A DNA stretch of 64,000 nt from Amycolatopsis benzoatilytica AK 16/65 (GTDB lineage: Bacteria; Actinomycetota; Actinomycetes; Mycobacteriales; Pseudonocardiaceae). Shown here piece after piece: positions 1 to 9,378 of this stretch (position 1 is the stretch's first letter; every line of letters starts with the position of its first letter). Both the position numbers and the translations under genes were made by a program. Where the stretch lies: NCBI RefSeq assembly GCF_000383915.1, contig NZ_KB912942.1, positions 1,124,506 to 1,188,505 of the forward strand, in the 5' to 3' direction. A model generated the notes under the pieces. That model did not search any database and was not told the DNA's origin. It worked only from the letters and a program-made list of their open reading frames with translations.

Positions 1-1
1 C

Positions 2-943
2 GTCGTGATCGAGGAAACCGCGGCGAAGGGCGCGCCGATCCTGCTCCTGCTGGTCACCGAAGCGATTTCGGCCGAGGTGCTCACCGAGTTCGGCACCGCG
101 GAGCAGCGCAAGGAGTGGCTGCCCGGTCTGGCGAGCGGCCGGCGGAAGGTCGTCTTCGCCATCACCGAGCCCGACGCCGGGTCCAACACCCACAAACTGA
201 CCACCACCGCCCGCCGCGACGGCGACGAATGGGTGGTCGACGGCGAGAAGTACTACATCTCCGGCGTCGACACCGCCGACGCGCTGCTGCTCGTCGCCCG
301 CACTGGCCGCGCCCCCGACGGCACCGCCCAGCTCTCGCTGTTCCTGGTTCCGGTGGACGCGCCCGGTCTCACGGCTACGCCGCTGCCGGTCGACGTCATG
401 CTCCCGGAGAAGCAGTTCACTCTGCGCTTCGACGGCGTGCGGCTGCCGGAGACCGCACTCGTCGGCGACGAAGGCGCGGGCTTCCGGCAGGTCTTTCACG
501 GCCTCAACCCCGAACGCATCACCGGTGCCGCGCTCTGCGTCGGCATCGCGCGCTACGCCCTCGACGTCGCGAGCCGGTACGCGAGGGACCGCACGGTGTG
601 GGACCGGCCGATCGGCGCACACCAGGGAGTCGCCCATGTCCTCGCCAAGGCCAAGATCGAAACCGAGCTGGCGGCGCTGATGACGCACCGCGCGGCCGCC
701 CTGCACGACCGCGGGCTGCCCGCGGGCGAGGCGTCGAACATGGCCAAGTACGCCGCCGCCGAGGCCGCGCTGGCCGCCGTCGACGCCGCGATCCAGACCC
801 ACGGCGGCAACGGCGTCTCGGCGGACTTCGGGTTGCTGCCGTACTGGGGGCTCGCACGGCTGCTGCGGATCGCCCCGGTGAACCGCGAAATGATCCTCAA
901 CTTCGTCGCGCAGCACAGCCTCGGGCTGCCCCGGTCCTATTAG
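2..943 (+). CDS. Acyl-CoA dehydrogenase, 5'-truncated by window edge
   Basis: FAD-dependent acyl-CoA dehydrogenase that would introduce an alpha,beta double bond into an acyl-CoA. About 313 residues are visible; the family is usually 380-400 aa, so some 70-90 N-terminal residues and the true start lie outside the window. Visible family marks are the central EPDAGSN segment that contacts flavin and substrate, a beta-domain with VDGEKYYISG, and the C-terminal QTHGGNGVS stretch. The usual catalytic glutamate motif is not obvious, as in ACAD10/11- and AtuD-like members. It is the first visible gene of a seven-gene operon; the next gene starts 8 bases after its stop. AtuD-like (citronellyl-CoA dehydrogenase) is a context-based guess. 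Confidence 0.9.
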   Translation, partial: VVIEETAAKGAPILLLLVTEAISAEVLTEFGTAEQRKEWLPGLASGRRKVVFAITEPDAGSNTHKLTTTARRDGDEWVVDGEKYYISGVDTADALLLVARTGRAPDGTAQLSLFLVPVDAPGLTATPLPVDVMLPEKQFTLRFDGVRLPETALVGDEGAGFRQVFHGLNPERITGAALCVGIARYALDVASRYARDRTVWDRPIGAHQGVAHVLAKAKIETELAALMTHRAAALHDRGLPAGEASNMAKYAAAEAALAAVDAAIQTHGGNGVSADFGLLPYWGLARLLRIAPVNREMILNFVAQHSLGLPRSY

Positions 944-951
944 GAGGACTG

Positions 952-2517
952 ATGACGGACCACAACCTCGTCCACCGGGTCAACGTCGGCGACGCGCTGA
1001 CTCGCGTCGCGTTCGCCCGGCCCGAGACCCTCGCCGTCGTCGACGGCGATCGCCGCTGGACCTACGGCGAGTTCGACGCGTGGGTCAACCGGTTCGCCCA
1101 CGGGCTCACCGCCCGCGGCTACACGACCGGTGACGTCCTCGCTCTCGCCTCGGCCAACAGCGCCGAGTTCCTCGCCGTCTACTACGCCTGCGCCAAGCTC
1201 GGTCTCGTCTGCGTCCCGATCAACCTCGGCTGGCGCGGCGACGAAGTCGCCTACGTGCTCGGGCATTCGCGGGCCCGCGGCATCGTCGTGGAGCGCCAGC
1301 TCGCCGGCGCCATCGCGCCCGCGGTGGCGCAGGCGCCCGGGGTGGCCGACGTGATCCTCGCGCCCGGCACCGGCGGCGACGCCGCGGGCGTGGAGTTCGA
1401 CGACGTGCTCTCGGACGACACGACCGCACCCGAAGTCGTCGTCGAAGACCGCGCCCCACTGTCCTATCTGTACACGTCGGGCACCACGGCCGCGCCGAAA
1501 GGGGTGGTCGGCACGCACCTGGCGATCCACCTGGAGTCGATGTCGGCGGCGCTGGACTCCGGCTGGTCCGCCGGCGACCGGTTCATCGCGATGATGCCGA
1601 TGTTCCATACCGCGCAGCTCAACGCTTTCTGCACGCCCGCGGTCGTCGTCGGCGCCACGATCTTCGTCCACCGCGGTTTCGACCCGGAACGGTTCCTCGC
1701 CACGATCGAACGCGAGCGGATCACCCAGGTCTTCGGCCTGCCGATGATGTACCGCGCGGCCCTCGAACACCCGTCGTTCGCCGGCCGCGATCTCTCCTCG
1801 TTGCGGCGTGCGGTCTACGCGATGGCACCGATGCCCGAAGCACAGATCAAGGCGTGCCTGGACGGCTTCCGCTGCGACTTCGCGCTCCTGTTCGGCCAGA
1901 CCGAGATGAGCCCGATCACCACGCTGTTCCGGCCCGAGCACCAGCTCTCGCACGTCGGCGCGGTCGGCACCCCGCTCACCGGCGTCCAGGTCGGGATCAT
2001 GGACCCGGACGGGAACCTGCTGCCGCGCGGCGAGCAGGGCGAGATCGTCTACCGCGCGCCGTCGACCATGCAGGAGTACCTGCGCAATCCCGGGGCCACG
2101 GCCGAGGCGTTCCGGCACGGCTGGTTCCACTCCGGCGACGTCGGGTGGTTCGGGCCGGACGGGGTGCTGTGGTTCGCCGACCGGTACAAGGACGTCATCA
2201 AGACCGGCGGCGAGAACGTCGCCTCGATCGAGGTCGAGCGCGCGGTCTACGACGCCGAGCCGAACGTCGCCGAGGTCGTGGTGGTCGGGCTCCCGCACGA
2301 GCGGTGGACCGAGGCCATCACGGCGGTGGTCGTGCCGAAGCCGGGGGAGCGGATCGACGCGGACGACCTGCGGCTGCGGCTCAAGGACCGGCTCGACGGC
2401 TACAAGGTCCCGAAGGCGGTGATCGTCGCCGACGAGCTGCCGCGCACCTCGACCGGGAAAATCCAGAAGAACGTGGTCCGGGAGCGGCACGCCGGGCACT
2501 ACGGGGGAACCGCATGA
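952..2517 (+). CDS. AMP-dependent acyl-CoA synthetase/ligase
   Basis: ANL-superfamily ligase of 521 aa that activates a carboxylic acid with ATP and CoA. Motifs in order: YTSGTTAAPKG (phosphate-binding loop, about residue 173), FGQTEMSP (adenylate motif), YKDVIKTGGENV (hinge), and PRTSTGKIQK with the catalytic Lys near residue 503. The ATG at 952 is preceded by AGGAGG at 943-948, which fixes the start. It follows the acyl-CoA dehydrogenase by 8 bases and its TGA overlaps the next ATG (ATGA), so translation is probably coupled. In this operon it probably feeds the acid substrate into the pathway, in the position AtuH has in Pseudomonas. Substrate unknown. Confidence 0.93.
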   Translation: MTDHNLVHRVNVGDALTRVAFARPETLAVVDGDRRWTYGEFDAWVNRFAHGLTARGYTTGDVLALASANSAEFLAVYYACAKLGLVCVPINLGWRGDEVAYVLGHSRARGIVVERQLAGAIAPAVAQAPGVADVILAPGTGGDAAGVEFDDVLSDDTTAPEVVVEDRAPLSYLYTSGTTAAPKGVVGTHLAIHLESMSAALDSGWSAGDRFIAMMPMFHTAQLNAFCTPAVVVGATIFVHRGFDPERFLATIERERITQVFGLPMMYRAALEHPSFAGRDLSSLRRAVYAMAPMPEAQIKACLDGFRCDFALLFGQTEMSPITTLFRPEHQLSHVGAVGTPLTGVQVGIMDPDGNLLPRGEQGEIVYRAPSTMQEYLRNPGATAEAFRHGWFHSGDVGWFGPDGVLWFADRYKDVIKTGGENVASIEVERAVYDAEPNVAEVVVVGLPHERWTEAITAVVVPKPGERIDADDLRLRLKDRLDGYKVPKAVIVADELPRTSTGKIQKNVVRERHAGHYGGTA

Positions 2518-4112
2518 CCGTCCTCAAATCCCTGCTCGACGTCTCCGCCGAGAGCTACGCGACCAACCGCAAAGCGCAGCTGGAAGCCCTGGAACGGCTT
2601 CAGGAGCAGCTGGAGCTGGCCATCGGCGGCGGCGGTGAGCGCTACGTCCAGCGGCACCGCGACCGCGGGAAGCTCCCGGTCCGGGAACGGCTCGAACTGC
2701 TGCTCGACCCGGACAGCCCGTTCCTCGAACTCTCCGCGCTCGCCGCGTGGGGCACCGACTTCACGGTCGGCGCCTCGGTGCTCACCGGCATCGGCGTGGT
2801 GTCCGATGTGGAGTGTGTCGTGATCGGGCACGACCCGACCGTCCGCGGCGGGGCGATGAACCCGTACTCACTGCGGAAGACGTTGCGCGCACTGGAAATC
2901 GCCCGCGTCAACCGGCTCCCGGTGATCAACCTCGTCGAGTCCGGCGGGGCCGACCTGCCCACGCAGGCCGACCTGTTCGTGCCCGCCGGGCGGATCTTCC
3001 ACGAGCTGACCGAGCTGTCCTCGATGGGCGTCCCGACCCTCGCGATCGTGTTCGGCAACTCGACGGCGGGCGGCGCTTACGTGCCCGGCATGTGCGACTA
3101 CGCGGTGCTCGTCGACCGCCAGGCCAAGGTGTTCCTCGGCGGTCCGCCGCTGGTCAAGATGGCCACCGGGGAGGAAGCCGACGACGAGTCCCTCGGCGGC
3201 GCGGACATGCATTCCCGCGTCTCGGGCCTCTCGGACTATTTCGCGGTGGACGAGCTCGACGCGATCCGGCTGGGCCGGCGCGTCATCTCCCGGATCAACT
3301 GGCGCAAGCTCGGTCCAGCGCCCCGCCGGAATCCGGAACCGCCGCGCTACGACCCCGAGGAGATCCTCGGCATCGTGCCGCCGGACACCAAGGTGCCCTT
3401 CGACCCGCGCGAGATCCTCGCCCGCACCGTCGACGGCTCCGACTTCGACGAGTACAAGCCTCTCTACGGCACCTCGCTGGTCACCGGCTGGGCGAGCATC
3501 CACGGGTATCCGGTCGGCGTGCTCGCCAACCACCGGGGCGTGCTCTTCAGCGAGGAGGCGAAGAAGGCCAGCGAGTTCATCCTGCTCGCCAACCAGACCG
3601 ACGTGCCGCTGGTGTTCTTGCAGAACACCACCGGCTACATGGTCGGCACGCAGTACGAGCAGGGCGGGATCATCAAGGACGGCGCCAAGATGATCAACGC
3701 CGTCACCAACAGCACGGTGCCGCATCTGACGGTCAACATGGCTTCTTCGTTCGGCGCCGGCAACTACGGCATGTCCGGCCGGGCCTACGACCCGCGGCTG
3801 ATGTTCGCCTGGCCGGGCGCGAAGCTCGCGGTGATGGGCGCGACCCAGCTCGCCGGGGTGATGTCGATCGTCGGGCGCGCTTCCGCGGCCTCGCAGGGCC
3901 GCGAGTTCGACGAAGCGGCTGACCGGAAGCGCACGGCGGCGATCGAGAGCCAGATCGAAAGCGAGTCGCACGCGTTCGCCGTCACCGCGCGGCTCTACGA
4001 CGACGGCATCGTCGACCCCCGCGACACCCGCGACGTGCTGGGGATGTCGTTGTCCGCTGTGCACTCCAACCGCGTCGAGGGCCGGCGTGGCTTCGGCGTC
4101 TTCCGGATGTGA
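2514..4112 (+). CDS. Acyl-CoA carboxylase beta subunit (carboxyltransferase)
   Basis: Carboxyltransferase subunit of 532 aa that moves CO2 from carboxybiotin to an acyl- or enoyl-CoA. The N-terminal half has LVESGGADLPTQ and GNSTAGGAYVPGM followed by FLGGPPLVKMATGEE, the oxyanion and acyl-CoA site of the methylcrotonyl/geranyl-CoA carboxylase type rather than the propionyl-CoA type. The C-terminal half has NTTGYMVGTQYEQGGIIKDGAK and FGAGNYGMSGRAYDPR. It overlaps the ligase by 4 bases and is followed 5 bases later by the biotin subunit, so the two form one enzyme. Whether it is methylcrotonyl-CoA or geranyl-CoA carboxylase cannot be decided by eye. Confidence 0.93.
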   Translation: MTVLKSLLDVSAESYATNRKAQLEALERLQEQLELAIGGGGERYVQRHRDRGKLPVRERLELLLDPDSPFLELSALAAWGTDFTVGASVLTGIGVVSDVECVVIGHDPTVRGGAMNPYSLRKTLRALEIARVNRLPVINLVESGGADLPTQADLFVPAGRIFHELTELSSMGVPTLAIVFGNSTAGGAYVPGMCDYAVLVDRQAKVFLGGPPLVKMATGEEADDESLGGADMHSRVSGLSDYFAVDELDAIRLGRRVISRINWRKLGPAPRRNPEPPRYDPEEILGIVPPDTKVPFDPREILARTVDGSDFDEYKPLYGTSLVTGWASIHGYPVGVLANHRGVLFSEEAKKASEFILLANQTDVPLVFLQNTTGYMVGTQYEQGGIIKDGAKMINAVTNSTVPHLTVNMASSFGAGNYGMSGRAYDPRLMFAWPGAKLAVMGATQLAGVMSIVGRASAASQGREFDEAADRKRTAAIESQIESESHAFAVTARLYDDGIVDPRDTRDVLGMSLSAVHSNRVEGRRGFGVFRM

Positions 4113-4117
4113 GGCCG

Positions 4118-6073
4118 ATGATCACGAAACTGCTGGTCGCCAACCGCGGGGAGATCGCCGCGCGGGTCATGCGCACCGCGCACGACCTCGGCATCGCCAC
4201 CGTCGCCGTGTACTCCGACCCCGACGCGGGCGCGCCCTTCACCCGGCTCGCCGACGAGGCCGTGCGGCTGCCCGGCTCGGCACCTGGCGAGACCTACCTG
4301 CGCGGCGACCTGGTCATCGCCGCGGCGCGAGCCACCGGCGCCGACGCGATCCACCCCGGGTACGGGTTCCTGTCCGAGAACGCCGGGTTCGCCCGCGACT
4401 GCGCCGCGGCCGGGCTGACCTTCGTCGGCCCGTCCCCGGAGGCCATCGCCTCGATGGGATCGAAGATCGAAGCCAAGGCTCTGATGGACGCCGCCGGGGT
4501 CCCGGTGCTGCCGGGGGCGACCGTCACCGACGAGACCGACCTCGCCGCGGCGGCCGCGTCCATTGGCTTCCCAGTACTGGTCAAGGCCGCGTTCGGCGGC
4601 GGCGGCCGGGGCATGCGCGTCGTCCACGACGAGGCCGAGCTCGCCGACGCGGTGGCCGGCGCCCGCCGGGAAGCCGCGTCCGCCTTCGGCGACGGAACGG
4701 TGTTCCTCGAACGGTTCGTCGTCGACCCGCGGCACGTCGAGGTCCAAATCCTCGGGGATGCGCACGGCGAGGTGGTGCACCTGTTCGAGCGTGAATGCTC
4801 GATCCAGCGCCGCTACCAGAAGATCGTCGAAGAGTGCCCGTCCCCGGCCGTCGACGACGCCCTGCGCGCCGAGCTAGGCGCCGCCGCGGTCGCCGCCGGG
4901 AAGGCGCTTGGCTACACCGGCGCCGGCACCGTCGAGTTCGTCCTGGACGCGGCCGGTCGCTTCTACTTCTTGGAAGTCAACACCCGCCTGCAGGTCGAGC
5001 ATCCGGTGACCGAGCTGGTCACCGGTCTGGACCTGGTCGAACTGCAGCTGCGCGTGGCTGAGGGGGAACCGCTGCCGCCCGAGGTCGCCGGCGCGCGGAT
5101 CACCGGGCACGCGATCGAGGTCCGGCTCTACGCCGAGGACGTCCCGGCCGGCTTCCTGCCCGCCACCGGGACAATGCACCGCTTCCGCGTCCCCCCGTCG
5201 CGCGGCGTCCGTGTCGACTCCGGGGTCGTCGACGGCTCGGTGGTCGGCCCGCACTACGACCCGATGCTCGCCAAGGTGATCGCCCACGGCCGCACCCGGC
5301 GCGAAGCCGCCCGCACGCTGGCCCGCGCTCTGCGGCACGCGGAACTCCACGGCGTGACGACGAACCGGGATCTCCTCGTCGGCATCCTGGGCGAAGCGGA
5401 GTTCCTGGCCGGCCGAACCGACACCGGGTACCTGACCCGGCACGACCCCGTCGCACTGGGAGCTTCCGAAGGCGGCGGCGCCCGGCAGGCGGCCGCGGCG
5501 GCGTTGGCGCGGCAGGCCCGCCACCGCCGGGACGCGCGGGTGGTGCCCGAGATGCCCTCCGGCTGGCGCAACGTCGGCGGCGTGCCCCAGCGGGTCGACT
5601 ACCGCCACGGCGGCGAAATCCTCGAAGTCGCCTACTCGGTACGGCGGTCCGGGCTTCTGCTGACCGTCAACGGCACGCCGCTCGGCGGCTCGGTGCGGCT
5701 GGTCTCCGCCGCACCCGACCTCGTGGAGCTGGAGATCGACGGCGTCCACCGCGCCTACCGCGTGCACCCGCGCGCCGGAACGTCCTATGTGGACGGACCG
5801 GACGGGTCGGCGGCACTGGCCGAGGTCCCGCGCTTCCCGGATCCGGACGCCGCCACCGCCGCCGGATCGCTGCTGGCCGCGATGCCCGGCGCGGTGGTGC
5901 GGGTCCTCGTCGCTGCCGGGGAGAGCGTCGTGGCCGGTCAGGCACTCGTCGTCTTGGAGGCGATGAAGATGGAGCACACCGTCACCGCGCCGATCGACGG
6001 TTCGGTGGCCGAACTGCGGGTGCGCCAAGGCGACCAGGTCGACTCCGGACAGGTGCTGGCGGTGGTGGAGTGA
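4118..6073 (+). CDS. Acyl-CoA carboxylase alpha subunit (biotin carboxylase + BCCP)
   Basis: Biotin-containing subunit of 651 aa. Residues 1-450 form the biotin carboxylase (LLVANRGEIAARVMRTA at the N terminus, the ATP-grasp loop FGGGGRGMRVV, and LEVNTRLQVEHPVTE). The last 75 residues form the biotin carboxyl carrier domain with EAMKMEH; the biotinylated lysine is about residue 617. The ATG at 4118 is chosen because the protein then begins MITKLLVANRGE, as is usual; a GTG at 4109 is in frame. It pairs with the beta subunit just upstream. Its stop overlaps the next GTG (GTGA). Confidence 0.95.
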   Translation: MITKLLVANRGEIAARVMRTAHDLGIATVAVYSDPDAGAPFTRLADEAVRLPGSAPGETYLRGDLVIAAARATGADAIHPGYGFLSENAGFARDCAAAGLTFVGPSPEAIASMGSKIEAKALMDAAGVPVLPGATVTDETDLAAAAASIGFPVLVKAAFGGGGRGMRVVHDEAELADAVAGARREAASAFGDGTVFLERFVVDPRHVEVQILGDAHGEVVHLFERECSIQRRYQKIVEECPSPAVDDALRAELGAAAVAAGKALGYTGAGTVEFVLDAAGRFYFLEVNTRLQVEHPVTELVTGLDLVELQLRVAEGEPLPPEVAGARITGHAIEVRLYAEDVPAGFLPATGTMHRFRVPPSRGVRVDSGVVDGSVVGPHYDPMLAKVIAHGRTRREAARTLARALRHAELHGVTTNRDLLVGILGEAEFLAGRTDTGYLTRHDPVALGASEGGGARQAAAAALARQARHRRDARVVPEMPSGWRNVGGVPQRVDYRHGGEILEVAYSVRRSGLLLTVNGTPLGGSVRLVSAAPDLVELEIDGVHRAYRVHPRAGTSYVDGPDGSAALAEVPRFPDPDAATAAGSLLAAMPGAVVRVLVAAGESVVAGQALVVLEAMKMEHTVTAPIDGSVAELRVRQGDQVDSGQVLAVVE

Positions 6074-6813
6074 TTTCCTACGAGGTCAGCGACGGGGTCG
6101 CTTGGCTGACGATCAACCGTCCGGAAGCGCGCAACGCACTGTCCAAAGAGGTCCGGGAGGGGCTGTGGGACGGCACCCGGCGGTTCGTCGCCGACGAGTC
6201 GGCCGCGGTGCTCGTGCTGACCGGAGCCGGCGACCGGGCGTTCTGCGCCGGCGGTGACCTCAAGGAGATGGCCGAGACGGCTCTCGAAATCCCGCCGCCG
6301 GACTTCCTGCCGCAGTTCGGCCGGAACATCGACGTGCCCAAGCCCACGATCGCGGCCGTCAACGGCGTCGCCTATGCCGGCGGGTTCCTGCTGGCCCAGC
6401 AATGCGACCTCGTCGTCGCGGCCGAGCACGCGCGGTTCGCGGTGACCGAGGTGAAGGTGGGCCGGGGCGCGCCGTGGGCGGCCCCGCTGTCCTGGCTGGT
6501 GCCGCCGCGGGTGGCCATGGAGATCCTGCTGACCGGCGACCCGATCGACGCTCGCCGGGCGAGGGAGGTCGGACTGGTCAACGACGTCGTGCCGCAAGCG
6601 GAGCTGCGCTCGCGGACTCAGGCGCTAGCTGAGCAGATCGCGGCCAACGCGCCGCTGTCGGTACGGGCGGCCAAGCGGACCGCTTACCTGTCCCGCGCCG
6701 ACGTCTACGGGCGGGCAGAGGAGATCTGGGCACCGGTGTACCGCTCGCGGGACGCGCAGGAAGGCCCGGCGGCGTTTCGCGAGAAGCGCACGCCCGTGTG
6801 GGAAGGACGCTGA
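6070..6813 (+). CDS. Enoyl-CoA hydratase/isomerase
   Basis: Crotonase-fold protein of 247 aa. It shows the standard opening VAWLTINRPEARNALS, the oxyanion-hole segment AFCAGGDLKEM near residue 60, and the second segment NGVAYAGGFLLAQQCDLVVAAEHARF around residues 97-122. In the operon it would hydrate the carboxylated enoyl-CoA, the role of AtuE (isohexenylglutaconyl-CoA hydratase) or methylglutaconyl-CoA hydratase. The GTG start at 6070 overlaps the stop of the carboxylase alpha subunit. One of the two usual crotonase glutamates is not evident, so the exact reaction is uncertain. Confidence 0.9.
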   Translation: MISYEVSDGVAWLTINRPEARNALSKEVREGLWDGTRRFVADESAAVLVLTGAGDRAFCAGGDLKEMAETALEIPPPDFLPQFGRNIDVPKPTIAAVNGVAYAGGFLLAQQCDLVVAAEHARFAVTEVKVGRGAPWAAPLSWLVPPRVAMEILLTGDPIDARRAREVGLVNDVVPQAELRSRTQALAEQIAANAPLSVRAAKRTAYLSRADVYGRAEEIWAPVYRSRDAQEGPAAFREKRTPVWEGR

Positions 6814-6814
6814 C

Positions 6815-7606
6815 ATGGCCGTCTCCTTGGACCGGCTCCTCGACGACCTGTCCGCCGAAGCCGCCGAAGTCGAGGCGATGATCGGCCCGCTGGACGACGC
6901 CGGGATAGCACGGCCCACGCCCGCCGCCGGGTGGACTATCCGCGACCAGGTCACGCATCTCGCCTTCTTCGACGAAGCCGCGACGCGGGCAGCGGTCGAT
7001 CCCGACGGCTTCCGGCAGGAGGCGTCGGCGTTGATGGCCGACGGCATGGACTTCCCCGACCGCGTCGCCGCGCAGTACACGGGACTGAGCGCGGCCGAAA
7101 CCCGGGCGTGGTTCGCGCAGGCCCGCGCTGTGTTCGTGACGGCGTTCCGCGGGCGCGACCCGCGGGCCCGGCTGCCCTGGTACGGGCCCGACATGAGCGT
7201 GGCTTCTTCAGTCACGGCGCGGATCATGGAAACGTGGGCGCACGGCCAGGACATCGCGGACGCGCTCCGGGTGGCGCGCCCGGCCACCGACCGGTTGCGG
7301 CACATCGCCCATCTCGGCGTCTCGACGACCGGGTTCAGCTTCCGGCTCAACGGCCGGGCGGCGCCGGCCGTCCCGATCCGGGTGGAGCTGCGCGCCCCGT
7401 CCGGTCCACTGTGGACCTGGGGGGCCGCGGACGCCGCCGACCGGGTCGAAGGCACCGCGCTCGACTTCTGCCTGACAGTCACCCAGCGCCGGCACGTCGA
7501 CGACACCGGGCTCGTCGTGACCGGACCGGTGGCCCACGAGTGGATCGGCATCGCGCAGGCCTTCGCCGGAGCACCCGGGCCCGGCCGCGAACGGACGCAC
7601 GCATGA
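6815..7606 (+). CDS. TIGR03084-type protein (DinB/mycothiol maleylpyruvate isomerase-like fold)
   Basis: Protein of 263 aa. It opens with a segment typical of the mycothiol-dependent maleylpyruvate isomerase N-terminal (DinB-like) four-helix fold: PAAGWTIRDQVTHLAFFDEAA, whose His is a likely metal ligand. A second likely ligand set is METWAHGQDIADAL around residues 138-151. Proteins of this type are found in actinobacterial operons with AtuA-like genes, but their reaction is unknown to me. It starts 1 base after the hydratase stop, and its own stop overlaps the next ATG. A thiol-dependent or metal-dependent accessory step is an inference. Confidence 0.8.
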   Translation: MAVSLDRLLDDLSAEAAEVEAMIGPLDDAGIARPTPAAGWTIRDQVTHLAFFDEAATRAAVDPDGFRQEASALMADGMDFPDRVAAQYTGLSAAETRAWFAQARAVFVTAFRGRDPRARLPWYGPDMSVASSVTARIMETWAHGQDIADALRVARPATDRLRHIAHLGVSTTGFSFRLNGRAAPAVPIRVELRAPSGPLWTWGAADAADRVEGTALDFCLTVTQRRHVDDTGLVVTGPVAHEWIGIAQAFAGAPGPGRERTHA

Positions 7607-9378
7607 GCCGCCCGGTCCGGATCGCGAACTGCTCCGGCTTCTACGGCGACCGCCTCGCCGCGGCGCGCGAGATGGTCGAGGGCGGCCCGATCGACGTCCT
7701 CACCGGCGACTACCTCGCCGAGCTGACCATGCTGATCCTCTGGAAAGCCCGCCGGAAGGACCCGTCCGCGGGCTACGCCAAGACGTTCCTCGGTCAGCTC
7801 GAAGAGGTCCTGGGCACCTGCCTGGACCGCGGCATCCGGATCGTCTCCAACGCCGGCGGCCTCAACCCGCCGGGGCTCGCCGCCGAGATCGCGGCGCTCG
7901 CCGGACGGCTGGGCCTGCACCCGAAGATCGCCTGCGTGGACGGCGACGACCTCGTCGACCGGCTTGGAGAACTGCAGGCTGCCGGACACGACCTGGCCCA
8001 CCTCGACACCGGCCGCAAGCTCGCCGAGGCCGGCGTGACCCCGGTGACCGCCAACGCCTACCTCGGCGGCTGGGGTATCGCGCAAGCGCTTGCCGCCGAC
8101 GCGGACGTCGTCGTCACCGGTCGCGTCACCGACGCCTCCCTGGTCGTCGGCCCGGCGGCCTGGTGGCACGGCTGGGCGCCCACCGATTTCGACGCGATCG
8201 CCGGTGCGATGGCCGCCGGGCACGTGATCGAGTGCGGCCCGCAGGCCACCGGCGGCAACTACGCCTTCTTCGAAGAGATTACCGACCGCCGCTACCCGGG
8301 CTTCCCGATCGCGGAGGTGGAAGCCGACGGCTCGAGCGTGATCACCAAGCACGACGACACCGGCGGCCTGGTCTCGGTCGGCACGGTCACCGCGCAGCTG
8401 CTCTACGAGATCGCCGAACCGGCCTACGCCGGCCCCGACGCGGTCGCGCACTTCGACACCGTGCGGCTCGACCAAGCCGGTCCCGACCGGGTGCGGATCA
8501 GCGGCACCCGCGGCAGCCCGCCGAGCGATCGGCTCAAGGTCGCCCTGAACCACGACGGCGGTTACCGGAACACGATGACCCTGGTGCTCACCGGCACCCG
8601 GATCGAGGAGAAGGCCGCGTGGGCCGAGCAGCAGCTGTTCGAGCTGCTGGGCGGCAAAGAGCAGTTCGCCGAGGTCGACGTGACCCTGCTGCGGTTCGAC
8701 CATCCGGACGCGCCTGCGAACGCCGAAGCCACCGCGCATCTGCGGGTCACGGTCAAGGACCCCGACCGCGCCAAGGTGGGCAGGCGCTTCTCGAACACGA
8801 CGATGGAGCTGGCGCTCGGCGGCTACCCGGGTTTCCACACGACGACCCCGCCGTCCGCGGAGAGCGGCTTCGGCGTCTACTGGCCGGCTCTCGTCCCGGC
8901 CGCCGAGGTCCGGCACCGCGTCACCCTGCCCGACGGCACCCGGCGCGTGATCCCGCATGCCCCGTCCGGCCCGGCACCGACTCCGCCGCCTTCGGCCGCA
9001 GCCGAAACGCGGGTGCCCGGCGGTCCCACCCGGCGGGTGCCGCTGGGCGAGGTGGCCGGTGCCCGCTCGGGGGACAAGGGCGGCAACGCCAACGTCGGGT
9101 TCTGGACCCGGACCGACGAAGAGTACGGCTGGCTCCGGCACTACCTCGACGAAGCCCGGTTCCGAGCACTGCTGCCGGAGGCGGCCGCTCTCGAGATCAG
9201 GCGTTTCGAACTGCCGAACCTGCGTGCGGTCAACTTCGTGGTGGTCGGGCTCCTCGGAGCGGGCGTCGCGGCGTCGGTCCGGCCCGATCCGCAGGCCAAG
9301 GGCCTCGGCGAATACCTGCGCAGTCGTGTTGTCGACGTGCCGGACGAGATCTGCCGCAGTGACCGGTCGAGGTCGTAA
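7603..9378 (+). CDS. AtuA-type acyclic terpene utilization protein (DUF1446)
   Basis: Protein of 591 aa with an N-terminal DUF1446/AtuA domain from residue 1 to about 450 (IANCSGFYGDRLAAAREMVEGG, GDYLAELTMLIL, YLGGWGIAQAL, VTGRVTDASLVVGP, ECGPQATGGNYAFFEEI). A C-terminal AtuA-like ferredoxin-fold domain follows at about residues 480-580 (RSGDKGGNANVGFW). The Pseudomonas homologue AtuA is needed for growth on citronellol and geraniol, but its reaction is not established. Here it closes the operon. The ATG at 7603 overlaps the previous stop. Family assignment is secure; substrate is inferred only from neighbours. Confidence 0.9.
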   Translation: MSRPVRIANCSGFYGDRLAAAREMVEGGPIDVLTGDYLAELTMLILWKARRKDPSAGYAKTFLGQLEEVLGTCLDRGIRIVSNAGGLNPPGLAAEIAALAGRLGLHPKIACVDGDDLVDRLGELQAAGHDLAHLDTGRKLAEAGVTPVTANAYLGGWGIAQALAADADVVVTGRVTDASLVVGPAAWWHGWAPTDFDAIAGAMAAGHVIECGPQATGGNYAFFEEITDRRYPGFPIAEVEADGSSVITKHDDTGGLVSVGTVTAQLLYEIAEPAYAGPDAVAHFDTVRLDQAGPDRVRISGTRGSPPSDRLKVALNHDGGYRNTMTLVLTGTRIEEKAAWAEQQLFELLGGKEQFAEVDVTLLRFDHPDAPANAEATAHLRVTVKDPDRAKVGRRFSNTTMELALGGYPGFHTTTPPSAESGFGVYWPALVPAAEVRHRVTLPDGTRRVIPHAPSGPAPTPPPSAAAETRVPGGPTRRVPLGEVAGARSGDKGGNANVGFWTRTDEEYGWLRHYLDEARFRALLPEAAALEIRRFELPNLRAVNFVVVGLLGAGVAASVRPDPQAKGLGEYLRSRVVDVPDEICRSDRSRS

